Origin: Achromobacter sp. AONIH1
Lineage (GTDB): Bacteria; Pseudomonadota; Gammaproteobacteria; Burkholderiales; Burkholderiaceae_B
DNA length: 64,000 nt
Reading direction: 5' to 3'
Assembly (NCBI RefSeq): GCF_002902905.1
Contig: NZ_CP026124.1
Coordinates: 4,774,001-4,838,000 of the forward strand
Positions 33,585 through 42,813 of the stretch are shown piece by piece; position 1 is the first letter of the stretch; every line of letters begins with the position of its first letter. Under the pieces are notes generated by a model. The model did not search any database, was not told the origin of the DNA, and saw only the letters and a program-made list of their open reading frames with translations. The position numbers were made by a program, and so were the translations under genes.

Positions 33585-34375
33585 TGGCCAGGAAGGTCTC
33601 GATCAAATCCGCCGCCGACATCGAAATGGCCCGCAAGGCCGGCGCGCTGGCGGCCGAAGTGCTGCAGGTGGTGGCCGAGCACGTGCGGCCCGGCGTCACC
33701 ACCGACGAGCTGGACCGCATCTGCCACGACCACATCGTCAAGGTGCAGCAGGCCATCCCCGCCAACATCGGCTACCACGGCTTTCCCAAGACCATCTGCG
33801 CCTCGCCCAACCACGTCATCTGCCACGGCATCCCGTCGTCCAAGGTGCTCAAGAACGGCGACATCCTGAACATCGACGTGGCCGTCATCAAGGACGGCTG
33901 GTACGGCGACACCAGCCGCATGTACTACGTCGGCGAGCCCAGCCCGCTGGCCCGCAGGCTGGTCCGCACCACCTACGAAGCCATGCGCGCCGGCATCATG
34001 GCCGTCAAGCCAGGCGCCACGCTGGGCGATATCGGTCACGCCATCCAGACGGTGGCGCACCGCGAGCACTTCAGCATCGTGCGCGAGTACTGCGGCCACG
34101 GCATCGGCCAGATCTATCACGACGAGCCGCAGGTGCTGCACTACGGCCGTCCCGGCGAGGGCCTGGTGCTGCAACCCGGCATGATGTTCACCATCGAGCC
34201 CATGATCAACGCCGGCAAGCCGGCCACGCGCCAGATGCCCGACGGCTGGACCGTAGTCACCAAGGACCGCTCGCTGTCCGCGCAGTGGGAGCACATGGTG
34301 GTGGTGACCGACACCGGCTATGAAGTGCTGACGCCCTGGCCCGACGGCTTCGGCGACTATCCGCCCATCCCCTGA
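33584..34375 (+). CDS. map: Methionine aminopeptidase, type I
   Basis: Cytosolic metalloprotease removing N-terminal Met from nascent proteins, 263 residues. The five metal ligands of the family are visible: two Asp in NIDVAVIKDGWYGDTSRMY, His in GHGIGQIYHDEP, Glu in MMFTIEPMIN and Glu in QWEHMVVV. Its ATG overlaps the stop of the ParD-like gene (TGATG), so translation is coupled; a GTG at 33581 is a weaker alternative. The genome very probably has a housekeeping map elsewhere, near rpsB, so this would be a second copy with its own regulator. Confidence 0.94.
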   Translation: MARKVSIKSAADIEMARKAGALAAEVLQVVAEHVRPGVTTDELDRICHDHIVKVQQAIPANIGYHGFPKTICASPNHVICHGIPSSKVLKNGDILNIDVAVIKDGWYGDTSRMYYVGEPSPLARRLVRTTYEAMRAGIMAVKPGATLGDIGHAIQTVAHREHFSIVREYCGHGIGQIYHDEPQVLHYGRPGEGLVLQPGMMFTIEPMINAGKPATRQMPDGWTVVTKDRSLSAQWEHMVVVTDTGYEVLTPWPDGFGDYPPIP

Positions 34376-34509
34376 GGCGGCTGCCGGGCAGCGCAAGTAG
34401 CGGAGTGCCGTGGCGGACGGCGGCGGCCATGATGGCGTCTCCGCCGTCCTGGCCGCACGCTGCCACGCCAGGACGGTTCCCGTCCAACGCACCGGCTGCC
34501 ATCGCCTCC

Positions 34510-35733
34510 ATGCCCTCCCTGTCTCCGGCGTTCCGCCGACTGGCCTCGTCCAACCTGGCCGCCCAATTCTCCGAACAGATCGCCCTGGCCGCCGCGCCGC
34601 TGGCCGCCGTGCTGGCGCTGGGCGCCGACGCCGCCCAGACCGGCTATCTGCAGACCGCCCAGACCCTGCCCTTCCTGCTGCTGTCGCTGCCCGCCGGCGT
34701 GCTGGCCGACCGCATGCAGCGCCGGCTGCTGATGAGCGCCGCCGAGTGTGCGCGCGCCGTGAGCCTGCTGTGCCTGCTGGCGCTGCTCTGGTCCGGCCAG
34801 TTGACCCTGCCGCTGCTGGCCGCGCTGGGTTTCCTGGGCGCCGTCGGCACCGTCGCCTACAACGTGGCCGCGCCCGCGCTGGTGCCCCGGCTGCTGCGGC
34901 CGGCCGAGCTGGCCGGCGCCAACCGCTGGCTGGAGCTGGCGCGCAGCGCCGCCTTCTCGGCCGGGCCGGCCGCCGGCGGCGCGCTGGTCAGCGCGCTGGG
35001 CGCGTCCGCCGCCTACGCGCTGGCGACCGCGCTGTCGCTGCTGGCCGCCCTGCTGCTGGCGGGACTGCCGGCCGACGCGCCCGCCGCGACGGCGACGCGC
35101 CGCCACATCGGACGCGAACTGTCCGACGGCGCCGCCTTCGTGCTGCGCCATCCGCTGCTGCGGCCCGTGCTGGTCACCGCCGTGTTCTTCAATGTGGCCT
35201 GGTTCGTGCTGCAGGCCGTGTACGTGGTCTATGCCATCCGCGACCTGGGGCTGGACGCCGCCGGCGTGGGCCTGACGCTGGGCATCTATGGCCTGGGCAT
35301 GCTGGCCGGCGCGCTGCTGGCGCCGCGCCTGGCGCGCCGGCTGAGCTTCGGCGCGCTGATCGCCGCCGGCCCGCTGTGCGCGCTGCTGGCCAGCGGCCTG
35401 ATGCTGCTGACCCTGGCGCGCCCCTCGCCCGCGCTGGCGGCGCTCGCCTTCTTCCTGTTCGGCGCCGGTCCCATCCTCTGGACCATCGCCACCACCACGC
35501 TGCGCCAGGCGGTCACGCCCAACGCCATGCTGGGCCGCGTATCGGCCGTGATCCTGACCGCCACCTTCGGCGCCCGGCCCGTCGGTGCGCTGATCGGCGC
35601 GGCCCTGGCCGAGCAGGTCGACATCGCCGCCTGCCTGTGGGTCTCTGCGCTGGGCTTCGCGCTGCAATTCGCCGTGATCTGCGCCTCGCCGGTGCCCAGG
35701 CTGCGCAGCCAGCCCGAAGCCGTGGCCGGCTGA
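34510..35733 (+). CDS. MFS transporter, EntS-like (MFS_3) type
   Basis: Inner-membrane transporter of 407 residues with 12 helices. After FRRLASSNLAAQFSEQIALA come the motif-A region (LPAGVLADRMQRRLLMSAAE), the family's TM5 part (PAELAGANRWLELARSAAFS) and a second half starting HPLLRPVLVTAVFFNVAWFV. This pattern fits MFS_3 exporters such as siderophore or drug efflux proteins. The start at 34510 is the Met just before the first helix; no strong ribosome site is visible. The substrate is unknown. Confidence 0.88.
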   Translation: MPSLSPAFRRLASSNLAAQFSEQIALAAAPLAAVLALGADAAQTGYLQTAQTLPFLLLSLPAGVLADRMQRRLLMSAAECARAVSLLCLLALLWSGQLTLPLLAALGFLGAVGTVAYNVAAPALVPRLLRPAELAGANRWLELARSAAFSAGPAAGGALVSALGASAAYALATALSLLAALLLAGLPADAPAATATRRHIGRELSDGAAFVLRHPLLRPVLVTAVFFNVAWFVLQAVYVVYAIRDLGLDAAGVGLTLGIYGLGMLAGALLAPRLARRLSFGALIAAGPLCALLASGLMLLTLARPSPALAALAFFLFGAGPILWTIATTTLRQAVTPNAMLGRVSAVILTATFGARPVGALIGAALAEQVDIAACLWVSALGFALQFAVICASPVPRLRSQPEAVAG

Positions 35734-35904
35734 TCCGGAGCGCGGGCGCGGGCTGGCCATGCCTAGCCCAGCGGGCCTCGCCGGCGGCGGTTGGCCGGCG
35801 GCGCCGGCACTGTTGCGGCCCGGGAAAACGCAAACTGTATCTGCCGCCTGGACGCGCCATGCCATAGACTGGCCCGGTCGATCGTCCATCCCTCCGTCCG
35901 CCTC

Positions 35905-36528
35905 ATGCTGAAAATCCTGGGAAAAGCCTCATCCATCAACGTGCGCAAGGTCCTGTGGACCTGCGTCGAACTCGACCTGCCCTTCGAGCGCGAAGACTGG
36001 GGTTCGGGTTTCCAGCCCACCAACGCGCCGGCCTTCCTGGCGCTCAACCCGAACGCCATGGTGCCCGTCATCCAGGACGGCGACTTCACGCTGTGGGAAT
36101 CGAACAGCATCATCCGCTACCTGGCCAACCAGTACGGCGACGGCGCGCTCTACCCGGCCGAGGCGCGCCTGCGCGCCCGGGTGGATCAATGGATGGACTG
36201 GCAGGCCACGGACCTGAACCGCTCATGGAGCTACGCCTTCATGGCCCTGGCGCGCCAGTCGCCCGCCCATCAGGATCCCGCCGCGATCCAGGCCTCGCAA
36301 CAGGCGTGGACGCAGTTCATGGGCATCCTGGAACAGCGCCTGCAAGCCACCGGCGGCCATGTGGCGGGCGCCGGCTACTCGCTGGCGGACATTCCCGTCG
36401 GCCTGTCGGTCAACCGGTGGTTCGAAACGCCTTTCGCGAAGCCGGCGCTGCCGGCGGTGGCGGCCTACTACGACCGGCTGGCATTGCGCGAGGGCTACCG
36501 GCGGCATGGCCGCAATGGCTTGGCCTAG
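35905..36528 (+). CDS. Glutathione S-transferase family protein
   Basis: Cytosolic GST-like enzyme of 207 residues. The N-terminal thioredoxin-like domain ([20 protein letters not shown]) has a Ser-Ile-Asn catalytic region and the cis-Pro loop [20 protein letters not shown], which binds glutathione. The C-terminal helical domain has the [10 protein letters not shown]-capping box. Arrangement resembles the theta/beta-like bacterial GSTs. The substrate is unknown. The gene stands alone between convergent and parallel neighbours. Confidence 0.92.
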   Translation: MLKILGKASSINVRKVLWTCVELDLPFEREDWGSGFQPTNAPAFLALNPNAMVPVIQDGDFTLWESNSIIRYLANQYGDGALYPAEARLRARVDQWMDWQATDLNRSWSYAFMALARQSPAHQDPAAIQASQQAWTQFMGILEQRLQATGGHVAGAGYSLADIPVGLSVNRWFETPFAKPALPAVAAYYDRLALREGYRRHGRNGLA

Positions 36529-36565
36529 GACCGGCATGCCCGCCTGGCGGCAACGCGGCCAGCGC

Positions 36566-37894
36566 TCAGCCGCCCGCCAGCAGCACCAGCGCGTGCAGGC
36601 CCACCCCGATCAGCCCGCCCACCAGCGTGCCGTTGAAGCGGATGTACTGCAGATCGCGGCCCACGCTCAGCTCCAGCTCGTCGACCAGATGGCGCTCGTC
36701 CCAGTTCTTGACGGTGCGCGCGATATGCCCGGTGACGCCGGCGCGCAGCCTGCCGGTGAGCCGGCGCGCCGCGCCCAGCACGTGGCGGTTCAGCGCCTCG
36801 CGCAGCGCCGCATCCTCCGCGAGCCTGCGGCCCATCGCCAACAAGGCGCTTTCCAGATGCGCGGCCAGCGCCGAGTCCGGCGTGGACAGATCGCGCCGCA
36901 GCGCCGCGTGGATGTCGTCCCATAGTCCGCGCACGTACTCCTGCACCTTCGGGTGATCGATGGCGCGCTGCTTGAGCGCCTCGGCCTGCGCCGCCAGCGC
37001 CGGATCGCTGCGCAGCCGTCCGATATAGTCCTGCAGCCAGCCCTCGTAGTCCTGGCGCACCGGATGATCCGGCTGCGACAGCACTTCGCGCAGCTCCTGC
37101 ACCAGCGCGCGCGCCAGCCGGTCGGCCAGGTTGTCGGCGATGCCGTCCACCGAGGCGATCACGTCCACGGCCGCGATGATGCGCGGCCATTCCTTGCGCG
37201 CGAACTTCACCAGCAGATTCGAGGCGCGCTCGCGCACCTCTTCCGTGCCCAGGTAGCCGCCCAGCCGCTCCAGCGCGGCGTCCAGCAGCTCCTGATGGCG
37301 TCCGTCGCGGGTCAGCAGGCTCAGCACCTCGCCGGCCGTGGCGGACGCGTCCCAGCGCCGCAGGTTGGACACCACGAACTCCTGGATCACGCCGCGCACC
37401 GCGCGGTCGTCCAGCAGATCCAGCGTCTGCAGCGCCACGCGGCGCGCGCCCTCGCTCAGGACGCGCGCCTGCCGTGGCCGCTCCAGCCAGCGGGCCAAAC
37501 GCGCGGCCGGATCGAACACGCGCAGTTTTTCCAGCAGCGTGTCCGGGTCCAGGAAATGGTCGCGCACGAACACGGCCAGGTTGTCGCCGATGCGGTCCTT
37601 GTTGCTGGGGATGATGGCCGTGTGCGGAATCGGCAGCCCCAGCGGCCGGCGAAACAGCGCCACCACCGCGAACCAGTCCGCCAGCGCGCCCACCGTGGCC
37701 GCCTCGCAGAACGCCCGCACCCAGGCCCAGACACCCTGCCCGCCCATCGCGTGGCTGGCCACGAAACCGCCCAACATGGCGGCCAGCAGGAGCAGCGCGG
37801 CGATCTTCATGCGCCGCAGCTGCGCGCGCCGCGCGTCCGAGGCCAGGGAGGAATGAGGAACGGCGGGCGTGTCGTGGCGAGGCGTGTCGGTCAT
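36566..37894 (-). CDS. DUF445 family membrane protein
   Basis: Inner-membrane protein of 442 residues. Hydrophobic helices lie near the N-terminus (MKIAALLLLAAMLGGFVASH, about 29-48) and at the C-terminus (LVGGLIGVGLHALVLLAGG). A long helical, soluble middle lies between them. The conserved VGALADWFAVVALFRRPLGL and IPHTAIIPSNKDRIGDNLAV motifs are diagnostic of DUF445. The function of the family is not known. The Met at 37894 is chosen (MTDTPRHDTPAVPH), since upstream frame extension is unconserved sequence. It stands alone and is convergent with the GST gene. Confidence 0.88.
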   Translation of the reverse strand: MTDTPRHDTPAVPHSSLASDARRAQLRRMKIAALLLLAAMLGGFVASHAMGGQGVWAWVRAFCEAATVGALADWFAVVALFRRPLGLPIPHTAIIPSNKDRIGDNLAVFVRDHFLDPDTLLEKLRVFDPAARLARWLERPRQARVLSEGARRVALQTLDLLDDRAVRGVIQEFVVSNLRRWDASATAGEVLSLLTRDGRHQELLDAALERLGGYLGTEEVRERASNLLVKFARKEWPRIIAAVDVIASVDGIADNLADRLARALVQELREVLSQPDHPVRQDYEGWLQDYIGRLRSDPALAAQAEALKQRAIDHPKVQEYVRGLWDDIHAALRRDLSTPDSALAAHLESALLAMGRRLAEDAALREALNRHVLGAARRLTGRLRAGVTGHIARTVKNWDERHLVDELELSVGRDLQYIRFNGTLVGGLIGVGLHALVLLAGG

Positions 37895-38022
37895 GCGGTC
37901 ATGGCGCTCGAGGGACGAATCAGCTTTGCAGCATACCAAGCGCGCGCCGCCCGCCGGCGGCCCGTCGTTCCCGCCTCGCCTGAGAGCCTTGCGCGCTGGC
38001 GCCAGGCCGTGGAAACCCTTGA

Positions 38023-38095
38023 TTGACAAGGCATGACCCGTGACGCCTAATCAATCAATCCAATAAAAAAGACATATGTCCAATATATCGGACAT
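38023..38095 (+). promoter_or_regulatory. Promoter/operator region of the amino-acid ABC operon
   Basis: A TTGACA (38023-38028) with a weak -10 (around 38047-38052, CTAATC) is followed by an AT-rich stretch holding ATGTCC-N8-GGACAT (38076-38095) and GACATATGTC (38071-38080). The first gene starts at 38135. The dyad is the likely operator of the IclR regulator that closes the operon. Confidence 0.5.
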
Positions 38096-38134
38096 AACAA
38101 TCGCCAACAACGCTTCCATCTGAAGGGGAATGCC

Positions 38135-38971
38135 ATGACCACTTCCGTACGCGCAGGCCTGCTGTCGCTGGCCGCCGCCGCCCTCCTGTCCGCCGCACCC
38201 GCCCAGGCCGGCAAGCTCGAAGACGTGCTGGCCCGCGGCCATCTCGTCCTGGGCACCGGCAGCACCAACGCGCCCTGGCATTTCAAGAGCGCCGACGACA
38301 AGCTGCAGGGCTTCGACGTGGACATGGGCCGCATCATCGCCAAGGCGCTGTTCGGCAATCCCGACAAGATCACCTACGTCAACCAATCATCCGACGCCCG
38401 CATTCCCAACATCACCACCAACAAGGTCGACATCACCTGCCAGTTCATGACCGTGACGGGCGAACGCGCCCAGCAGGTCGCCTTCACCATCCCCTACTAC
38501 CGCGAAGGCGTGGGCCTGATGCTCAAGGCCGACGGCAAGTACGCCGACTACGCCGCGCTGAAGGAAGCCGGCTCGTCCGTGACGGTCTCGGTGCTGCAGA
38601 ACGTCTATGCCGAGCCGATGGTGCGCGCCGCGCTGCCCAAGGCCAATGTCGACCAGTACGAGTCCGTGGACCTGATCTATCAGGCGCTGGCCTCGGGCCG
38701 CGCCGACGCGGTGGCCACCGACCAGTCCTCGCTGGCCTGGTACATGACGCAGAATCCCGGCCGCTTCAAGGACGCCGGCTACGGCTGGAACCCGCAGACC
38801 TACGCCTGCGCCGTCAAGCGCGGCGATCAGGACTGGCTCAACTTCGTCAACACGGCCCTGCACGAAGCCATGACCGGCGTCGAATTCGACGCCTACGCCA
38901 AGTCGTTCAAGACCTGGTTCGGCAAGGACCTGCCGCCGCCGCAGATCGGCTTCCCGGTCGAATACCGCTGA
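38135..38971 (+). CDS. Polar amino-acid ABC transporter, periplasmic binding protein
   Basis: Secreted solute-binding protein of 278 residues. The signal peptide ends at APAQA (about residue 25). The mature part is a SBP_bac_3 fold: VLARGHLVLGTGSTNAPWHF, GFDVDMGRIIAKALFG and ITTNKVDITCQFMTVTGERA. These features are typical of amino-acid or opine receptors; the ligand is not readable. AAGGGGA upstream sets the start. It opens an operon with two permeases, an ATPase and an IclR regulator. Confidence 0.93.
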   Translation: MTTSVRAGLLSLAAAALLSAAPAQAGKLEDVLARGHLVLGTGSTNAPWHFKSADDKLQGFDVDMGRIIAKALFGNPDKITYVNQSSDARIPNITTNKVDITCQFMTVTGERAQQVAFTIPYYREGVGLMLKADGKYADYAALKEAGSSVTVSVLQNVYAEPMVRAALPKANVDQYESVDLIYQALASGRADAVATDQSSLAWYMTQNPGRFKDAGYGWNPQTYACAVKRGDQDWLNFVNTALHEAMTGVEFDAYAKSFKTWFGKDLPPPQIGFPVEYR

Positions 38972-39025
38972 TCCTCGCCCGCGGCGGGGCCGTCCCCGCC
39001 GCCACCCAGCTTGCGGGAACGACGC

Positions 39026-39688
39026 ATGGACTACACGCTGAATTTCGGCGCCGTCTGGCGCAACTTCGAGTACCTGATGAGCGGCCTGGCGCTGAGCCTG
39101 GGCCTGGCCGCGGTTTCCATCCTGATCGGCGCGGCGATCGGCCTGGCCCTGGCCTTCGCGCTGACGTCCAGGCGCCTGGCGCTGTCCGCGCCGGCGCGGC
39201 TGTACGTCACGCTGCTGCGCAACCTGCCCATCCTGGTGCTGGTGCTGTTCGCCTATTTCGCGCTGCCCCAGCTGGGGGTCCGGATCGACAAGATCAAGAG
39301 CTTCATGCTGGTGCTGTCGCTCTATTCCGGCGCCTACCTGGCCGAGGTGTTCCGCGCCGGGCTGCTGTCGATCCCGCGCGGCCTGACCGAGGCAGGACTG
39401 GCGATCGGCCTGACGCCCACGCAGATCCGCGCGACCATCATCGCGCCACTGATGCTGCGCAACGTGCTGCCCTCGCTGTCGTCCACGATCATCTCGCTGT
39501 TCAAGGACACCTCGCTGGCGGCCGTCATCGCCGTGCCCGAACTGACCTTCGCCGCGCGCAAGATCAACGTCGAGAGCTTCCGCGTCATCGAGACCTGGAT
39601 CGTCACGTCCGCGCTCTATGTCGCCTGCTGCTTCCTCATCGCCGCCGCGCTGCGCCTGATCGAGCGCCGCCTGGCGCTGCCCAGGTGA
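39026..39688 (+). CDS. Amino-acid ABC transporter permease (HisQ/M-like)
   Basis: Inner-membrane permease of 220 residues of the polar amino-acid ABC family. About five helices are seen. The EAA-type loop for ATPase contact is GLTEAGLAIGLTPTQIRATI. It opens MDYTLNFGAVWRNFEYLMSG. GGGAA precedes the ATG at 39026; an upstream TTG is rejected. It pairs with the second permease just downstream as a heterodimer, fed by the binding protein at 38135. Confidence 0.93.
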   Translation: MDYTLNFGAVWRNFEYLMSGLALSLGLAAVSILIGAAIGLALAFALTSRRLALSAPARLYVTLLRNLPILVLVLFAYFALPQLGVRIDKIKSFMLVLSLYSGAYLAEVFRAGLLSIPRGLTEAGLAIGLTPTQIRATIIAPLMLRNVLPSLSSTIISLFKDTSLAAVIAVPELTFAARKINVESFRVIETWIVTSALYVACCFLIAAALRLIERRLALPR

Positions 39689-39693
39689 ATCCC

Positions 39694-40353
39694 ATGTCGC
39701 AGACCTTTCTTGAACAACTGTGGGCCGCCCGCCAGGTCATCCTGAACGGCCTGGCGGTCTCGGTGTCGATCTCGCTGCTGGCCATCGCCGCGGGCTCCGT
39801 CCTGGGCGTGCTGGCCGGCCTGGCGCTGACCTATGGCGGCCGGGCCGCGCGCCTGGCGCTGCGGACCTACATCGACATCGTGCGCGGCACGCCGGTGCTG
39901 GTCCTGGTGCTGGCCAGCTACTACGTGTCGGCGGCCATCGGCCTGGACCTGGGGCCCTTCGCGGCCGGCGTGCTGGCGCTGGCGGTGTTCTGCTCGTCGC
40001 ACGTCGGCGAGATCGTGCGCGGCGCGCTGCAGGCCATTCCCCGGGGTCAGACCGAAGCCGCCAAGGCCATCGGCCTGAGCTTCGCCCAGACCTTCTCGTC
40101 GGTGCTGTGGCCGCAGGCGCTGCGCCAATGCCTGCCGGCCTGGGTCAACACGGCGGCCGAGATGGTCAAGGCGTCCACCTTGCTGTCCGTCATCGGCGTC
40201 GCCGAGCTGCTGCTGCGCACGCAGGAAATCATCTCGCGCAACTTCATGAGCCTCCAGTTCTATTTCCTGGCCGGAGGCCTGTACTTCATCGTGAACTTCG
40301 GCATCGAGCGCCTGGGCAAATACGTCGAGCGCAAGACCGCGCTGCCGTCCTGA
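39694..40353 (+). CDS. Amino-acid ABC transporter permease (HisM/Q-like)
   Basis: Second membrane subunit of the same importer, 219 residues, with about five helices and the EAA loop [20 protein letters not shown]. The ATG at 39694 ([10 protein letters not shown]) has AGGTGA five bases upstream, overlapping the previous gene's stop; a GTG at 39685 is a weaker option. It is followed 13 bp later by the ATPase gene. Confidence 0.93.
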   Translation: MSQTFLEQLWAARQVILNGLAVSVSISLLAIAAGSVLGVLAGLALTYGGRAARLALRTYIDIVRGTPVLVLVLASYYVSAAIGLDLGPFAAGVLALAVFCSSHVGEIVRGALQAIPRGQTEAAKAIGLSFAQTFSSVLWPQALRQCLPAWVNTAAEMVKASTLLSVIGVAELLLRTQEIISRNFMSLQFYFLAGGLYFIVNFGIERLGKYVERKTALPS

Positions 40354-40366
40354 GGAGATCACCACC

Positions 40367-41137
<771 letters not shown>

Positions 41138-41157
41138 GGTCCGATCGCCTATGATGG

Positions 41158-41197
41158 CCGTCCGCGACTTGCGGACGGATCCGCCACCGGCGGATCC
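41158..41197 (+). repeat. Two abutting hairpins between ABC ATPase and IclR genes
   Basis: CCGTCCGC-N5-GCGGACGG (41158-41178) directly joins GGATCCGCC-N3-GGCGGATCC (41177-41197), sharing two bases. Both stems are perfect. No T-run follows. They may weaken read-through into the regulator gene or bind a protein. Confidence 0.7.
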
Positions 41198-41218
41198 CAC
41201 CGGAACGAGGTACTGGAG

Positions 41219-42028
41219 ATGAACATGGCCGACGCCCCCGGCGACACCGTGGCGAAACGCACCCGGGGGCTGGACCGCGCGTTCGAGATCCTGGAATTCC
41301 TGCGCGTGCGGCGCCAGCCCCTGCGCCCCAACGAGATCGCCGCGGCCATCGGCGCGCCGCGTTCGTCCGTCTATGAGCTGGTCAACCTGCTGCTCGAGCA
41401 CGGCATGCTCGAATACCAGGGCGGCGACGGGCGCGTATTCCTGGGCCGCCGCCTGTATTTCCTGGGCACGGCCTACGCCGAACAGTTCGACCTCATGCGC
41501 GAATGCGACCGCATGCTGGTCCGGCTGGCCGAGGAAACCCGCGAAACTGCGCAAATGTGCCTGCTCGAAGGCAACAAGTACACGGTCGCCATGATGCGCG
41601 AGGGCCTGCGGCCGTTCCGCATCTCGTCCAGCGTGGGCGAGCTGGTTCCCATCCCCTGGACCGCGTCGGGCCGGCTGCTGCTGGGGCACCTGTCGGACCC
41701 GCAGATCAGCGCGCTGATCCCGCCTGAGGACTTCGTCATGCCCGATGGCGGCCGGCTCGCGGCCGCCGATTTCATCGCCCAGGTCCGGCGCGCCGCCAGC
41801 GATGGCTACTTCGCCTTCAACAGCGTGGTCGAAAACTTCACCCACTGCTTCGCCGCGCCCGTCCGCCAGGCCGACGGCGCCTGCATCGCCACGCTCTGCC
41901 TGGTGACGCCGCGCGAGGACGGCCTGAACAACCGCGACGCCTATCTCGACAGCCTGCTGCGGGCCGCCCGCGAGATCTCCGAGAAACTGGGCTTCAATCC
42001 CTCGCCGGCGCGCGGCTCGCGCGCCTGA
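41219..42028 (+). CDS. IclR family transcriptional regulator
   Basis: 269-residue IclR-type regulator. The winged helix-turn-helix is at about 17-75 (RPNEIAAAIGAPRSSVYELV) and the effector domain at about 90-260, with the usual GRLLLGHLSDPQI stretch. It is the last gene of the amino-acid ABC operon, 81 bp after the ATPase, separated by two abutting hairpins. It is likely to bind the dyad at 38076-38095 in front of the operon. Confidence 0.92.
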   Translation: MNMADAPGDTVAKRTRGLDRAFEILEFLRVRRQPLRPNEIAAAIGAPRSSVYELVNLLLEHGMLEYQGGDGRVFLGRRLYFLGTAYAEQFDLMRECDRMLVRLAEETRETAQMCLLEGNKYTVAMMREGLRPFRISSSVGELVPIPWTASGRLLLGHLSDPQISALIPPEDFVMPDGGRLAAADFIAQVRRAASDGYFAFNSVVENFTHCFAAPVRQADGACIATLCLVTPREDGLNNRDAYLDSLLRAAREISEKLGFNPSPARGSRA

Positions 42029-42447
42029 ACCTCGGCGGCCACTGGCCGCCGCAATCGCTTCCGCGCCCGCATCGCTCGCCACTCGCCACTCGTCGCGCAT
42101 GGCGCATTGCTGGCGCGGTGCGGCAGCGCTCGCGGCTGGCACTTTGAAACGATGCAATGCATCGATTGCTCGCGACCCGGGTTTCCCCTTGTAAATGCGG
42201 GGCAGTCGCCGGGTACCAGTTTCAAATTCAGATTTGTCTTATGCCGCCATTCCGATGGCCATAGTCTAATTCCGTGGCAGAAAAAGCAATGCGCGCACGC
42301 CTCCCTCCGGGAGGTCGTTTATTTTCACGCGCCTGTTTTTCGACCCCATGCATCAACCCTGCTCGTGGCCAGACCCAAGACCAAGATCCGCTGCTCGCCT
42401 CCCCGCAGAAACTCAGCAAAGCAATCAGAAATTCCCGAGGACGTTTA
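42029..42447. other. Gene-free interval, more AT-rich than its surroundings
   Basis: I see no supportable gene in these 419 bases. Directly after the IclR stop is a hairpin GGCGGCCA-C-TGGCCGCC (42034-42050) without a T-run, possibly a weak terminator. A perfect dyad CGATGCA-A-TGCATCG lies at 42150-42164. The stretch 42180-42330 is visibly AT-rich and should hold the promoter of the next gene, but no convincing -35/-10 pair was found. Confidence 0.5.
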
Positions 42448-42813
42448 ATGAGATTCCACCTATCCGGCGCAGCCGCCCTGCTCGCGGCGTTCATCCTGAC
42501 GGGCTGCAACACCATCAGCCCCGCGCGCGTCTCAGAGGAACCCGAGGCACGCAACCAGGAAGAAAAATGCTATCAAGAGTTTTCCGCGCTGAAGAACCTG
42601 GATCCGGCGACCTACGAAAAATACCGTGAGCAGATGAATGCCATCGACGAGAACTTCCGGATCTACAAATCCAACGAAACGCTCATCGACGAAAACGCCT
42701 CCGAAATCATGCTGACGGAAGTGAAGAAAATGCTCTCCCTGGTTTGCGTTCGAATCAACAGCGCGGTCTATTCCAATATGAGGACCCGCGCCCAAAGCCT
42801 GAACAAGCTATGA
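42448..42813 (+). CDS. Small lipoprotein, function unknown
   Basis: Lipoprotein of 121 residues. The signal peptide MRFHLSGAAALLAAFILTGC ends in the lipobox LTGC. The mature part is helical and charged (KNLDPATYEKYREQMNAIDE), with two further cysteines (EEKCYQEF, SLVCVR). GAGGA 7 bases upstream supports the start at 42448. The codons are more AT-rich than in neighbouring genes. Its stop overlaps the start of the FKBP-like gene (ATGA), so the two form a unit. Family not recognised. Confidence 0.75.
   Translation: MRFHLSGAAALLAAFILTGCNTISPARVSEEPEARNQEEKCYQEFSALKNLDPATYEKYREQMNAIDENFRIYKSNETLIDENASEIMLTEVKKMLSLVCVRINSAVYSNMRTRAQSLNKL

Noticed and set aside
33339..34375. A ParDE toxin-antitoxin module
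   Set aside because: The second gene is a clear methionine aminopeptidase with all metal ligands, not a ParE/RelE toxin.
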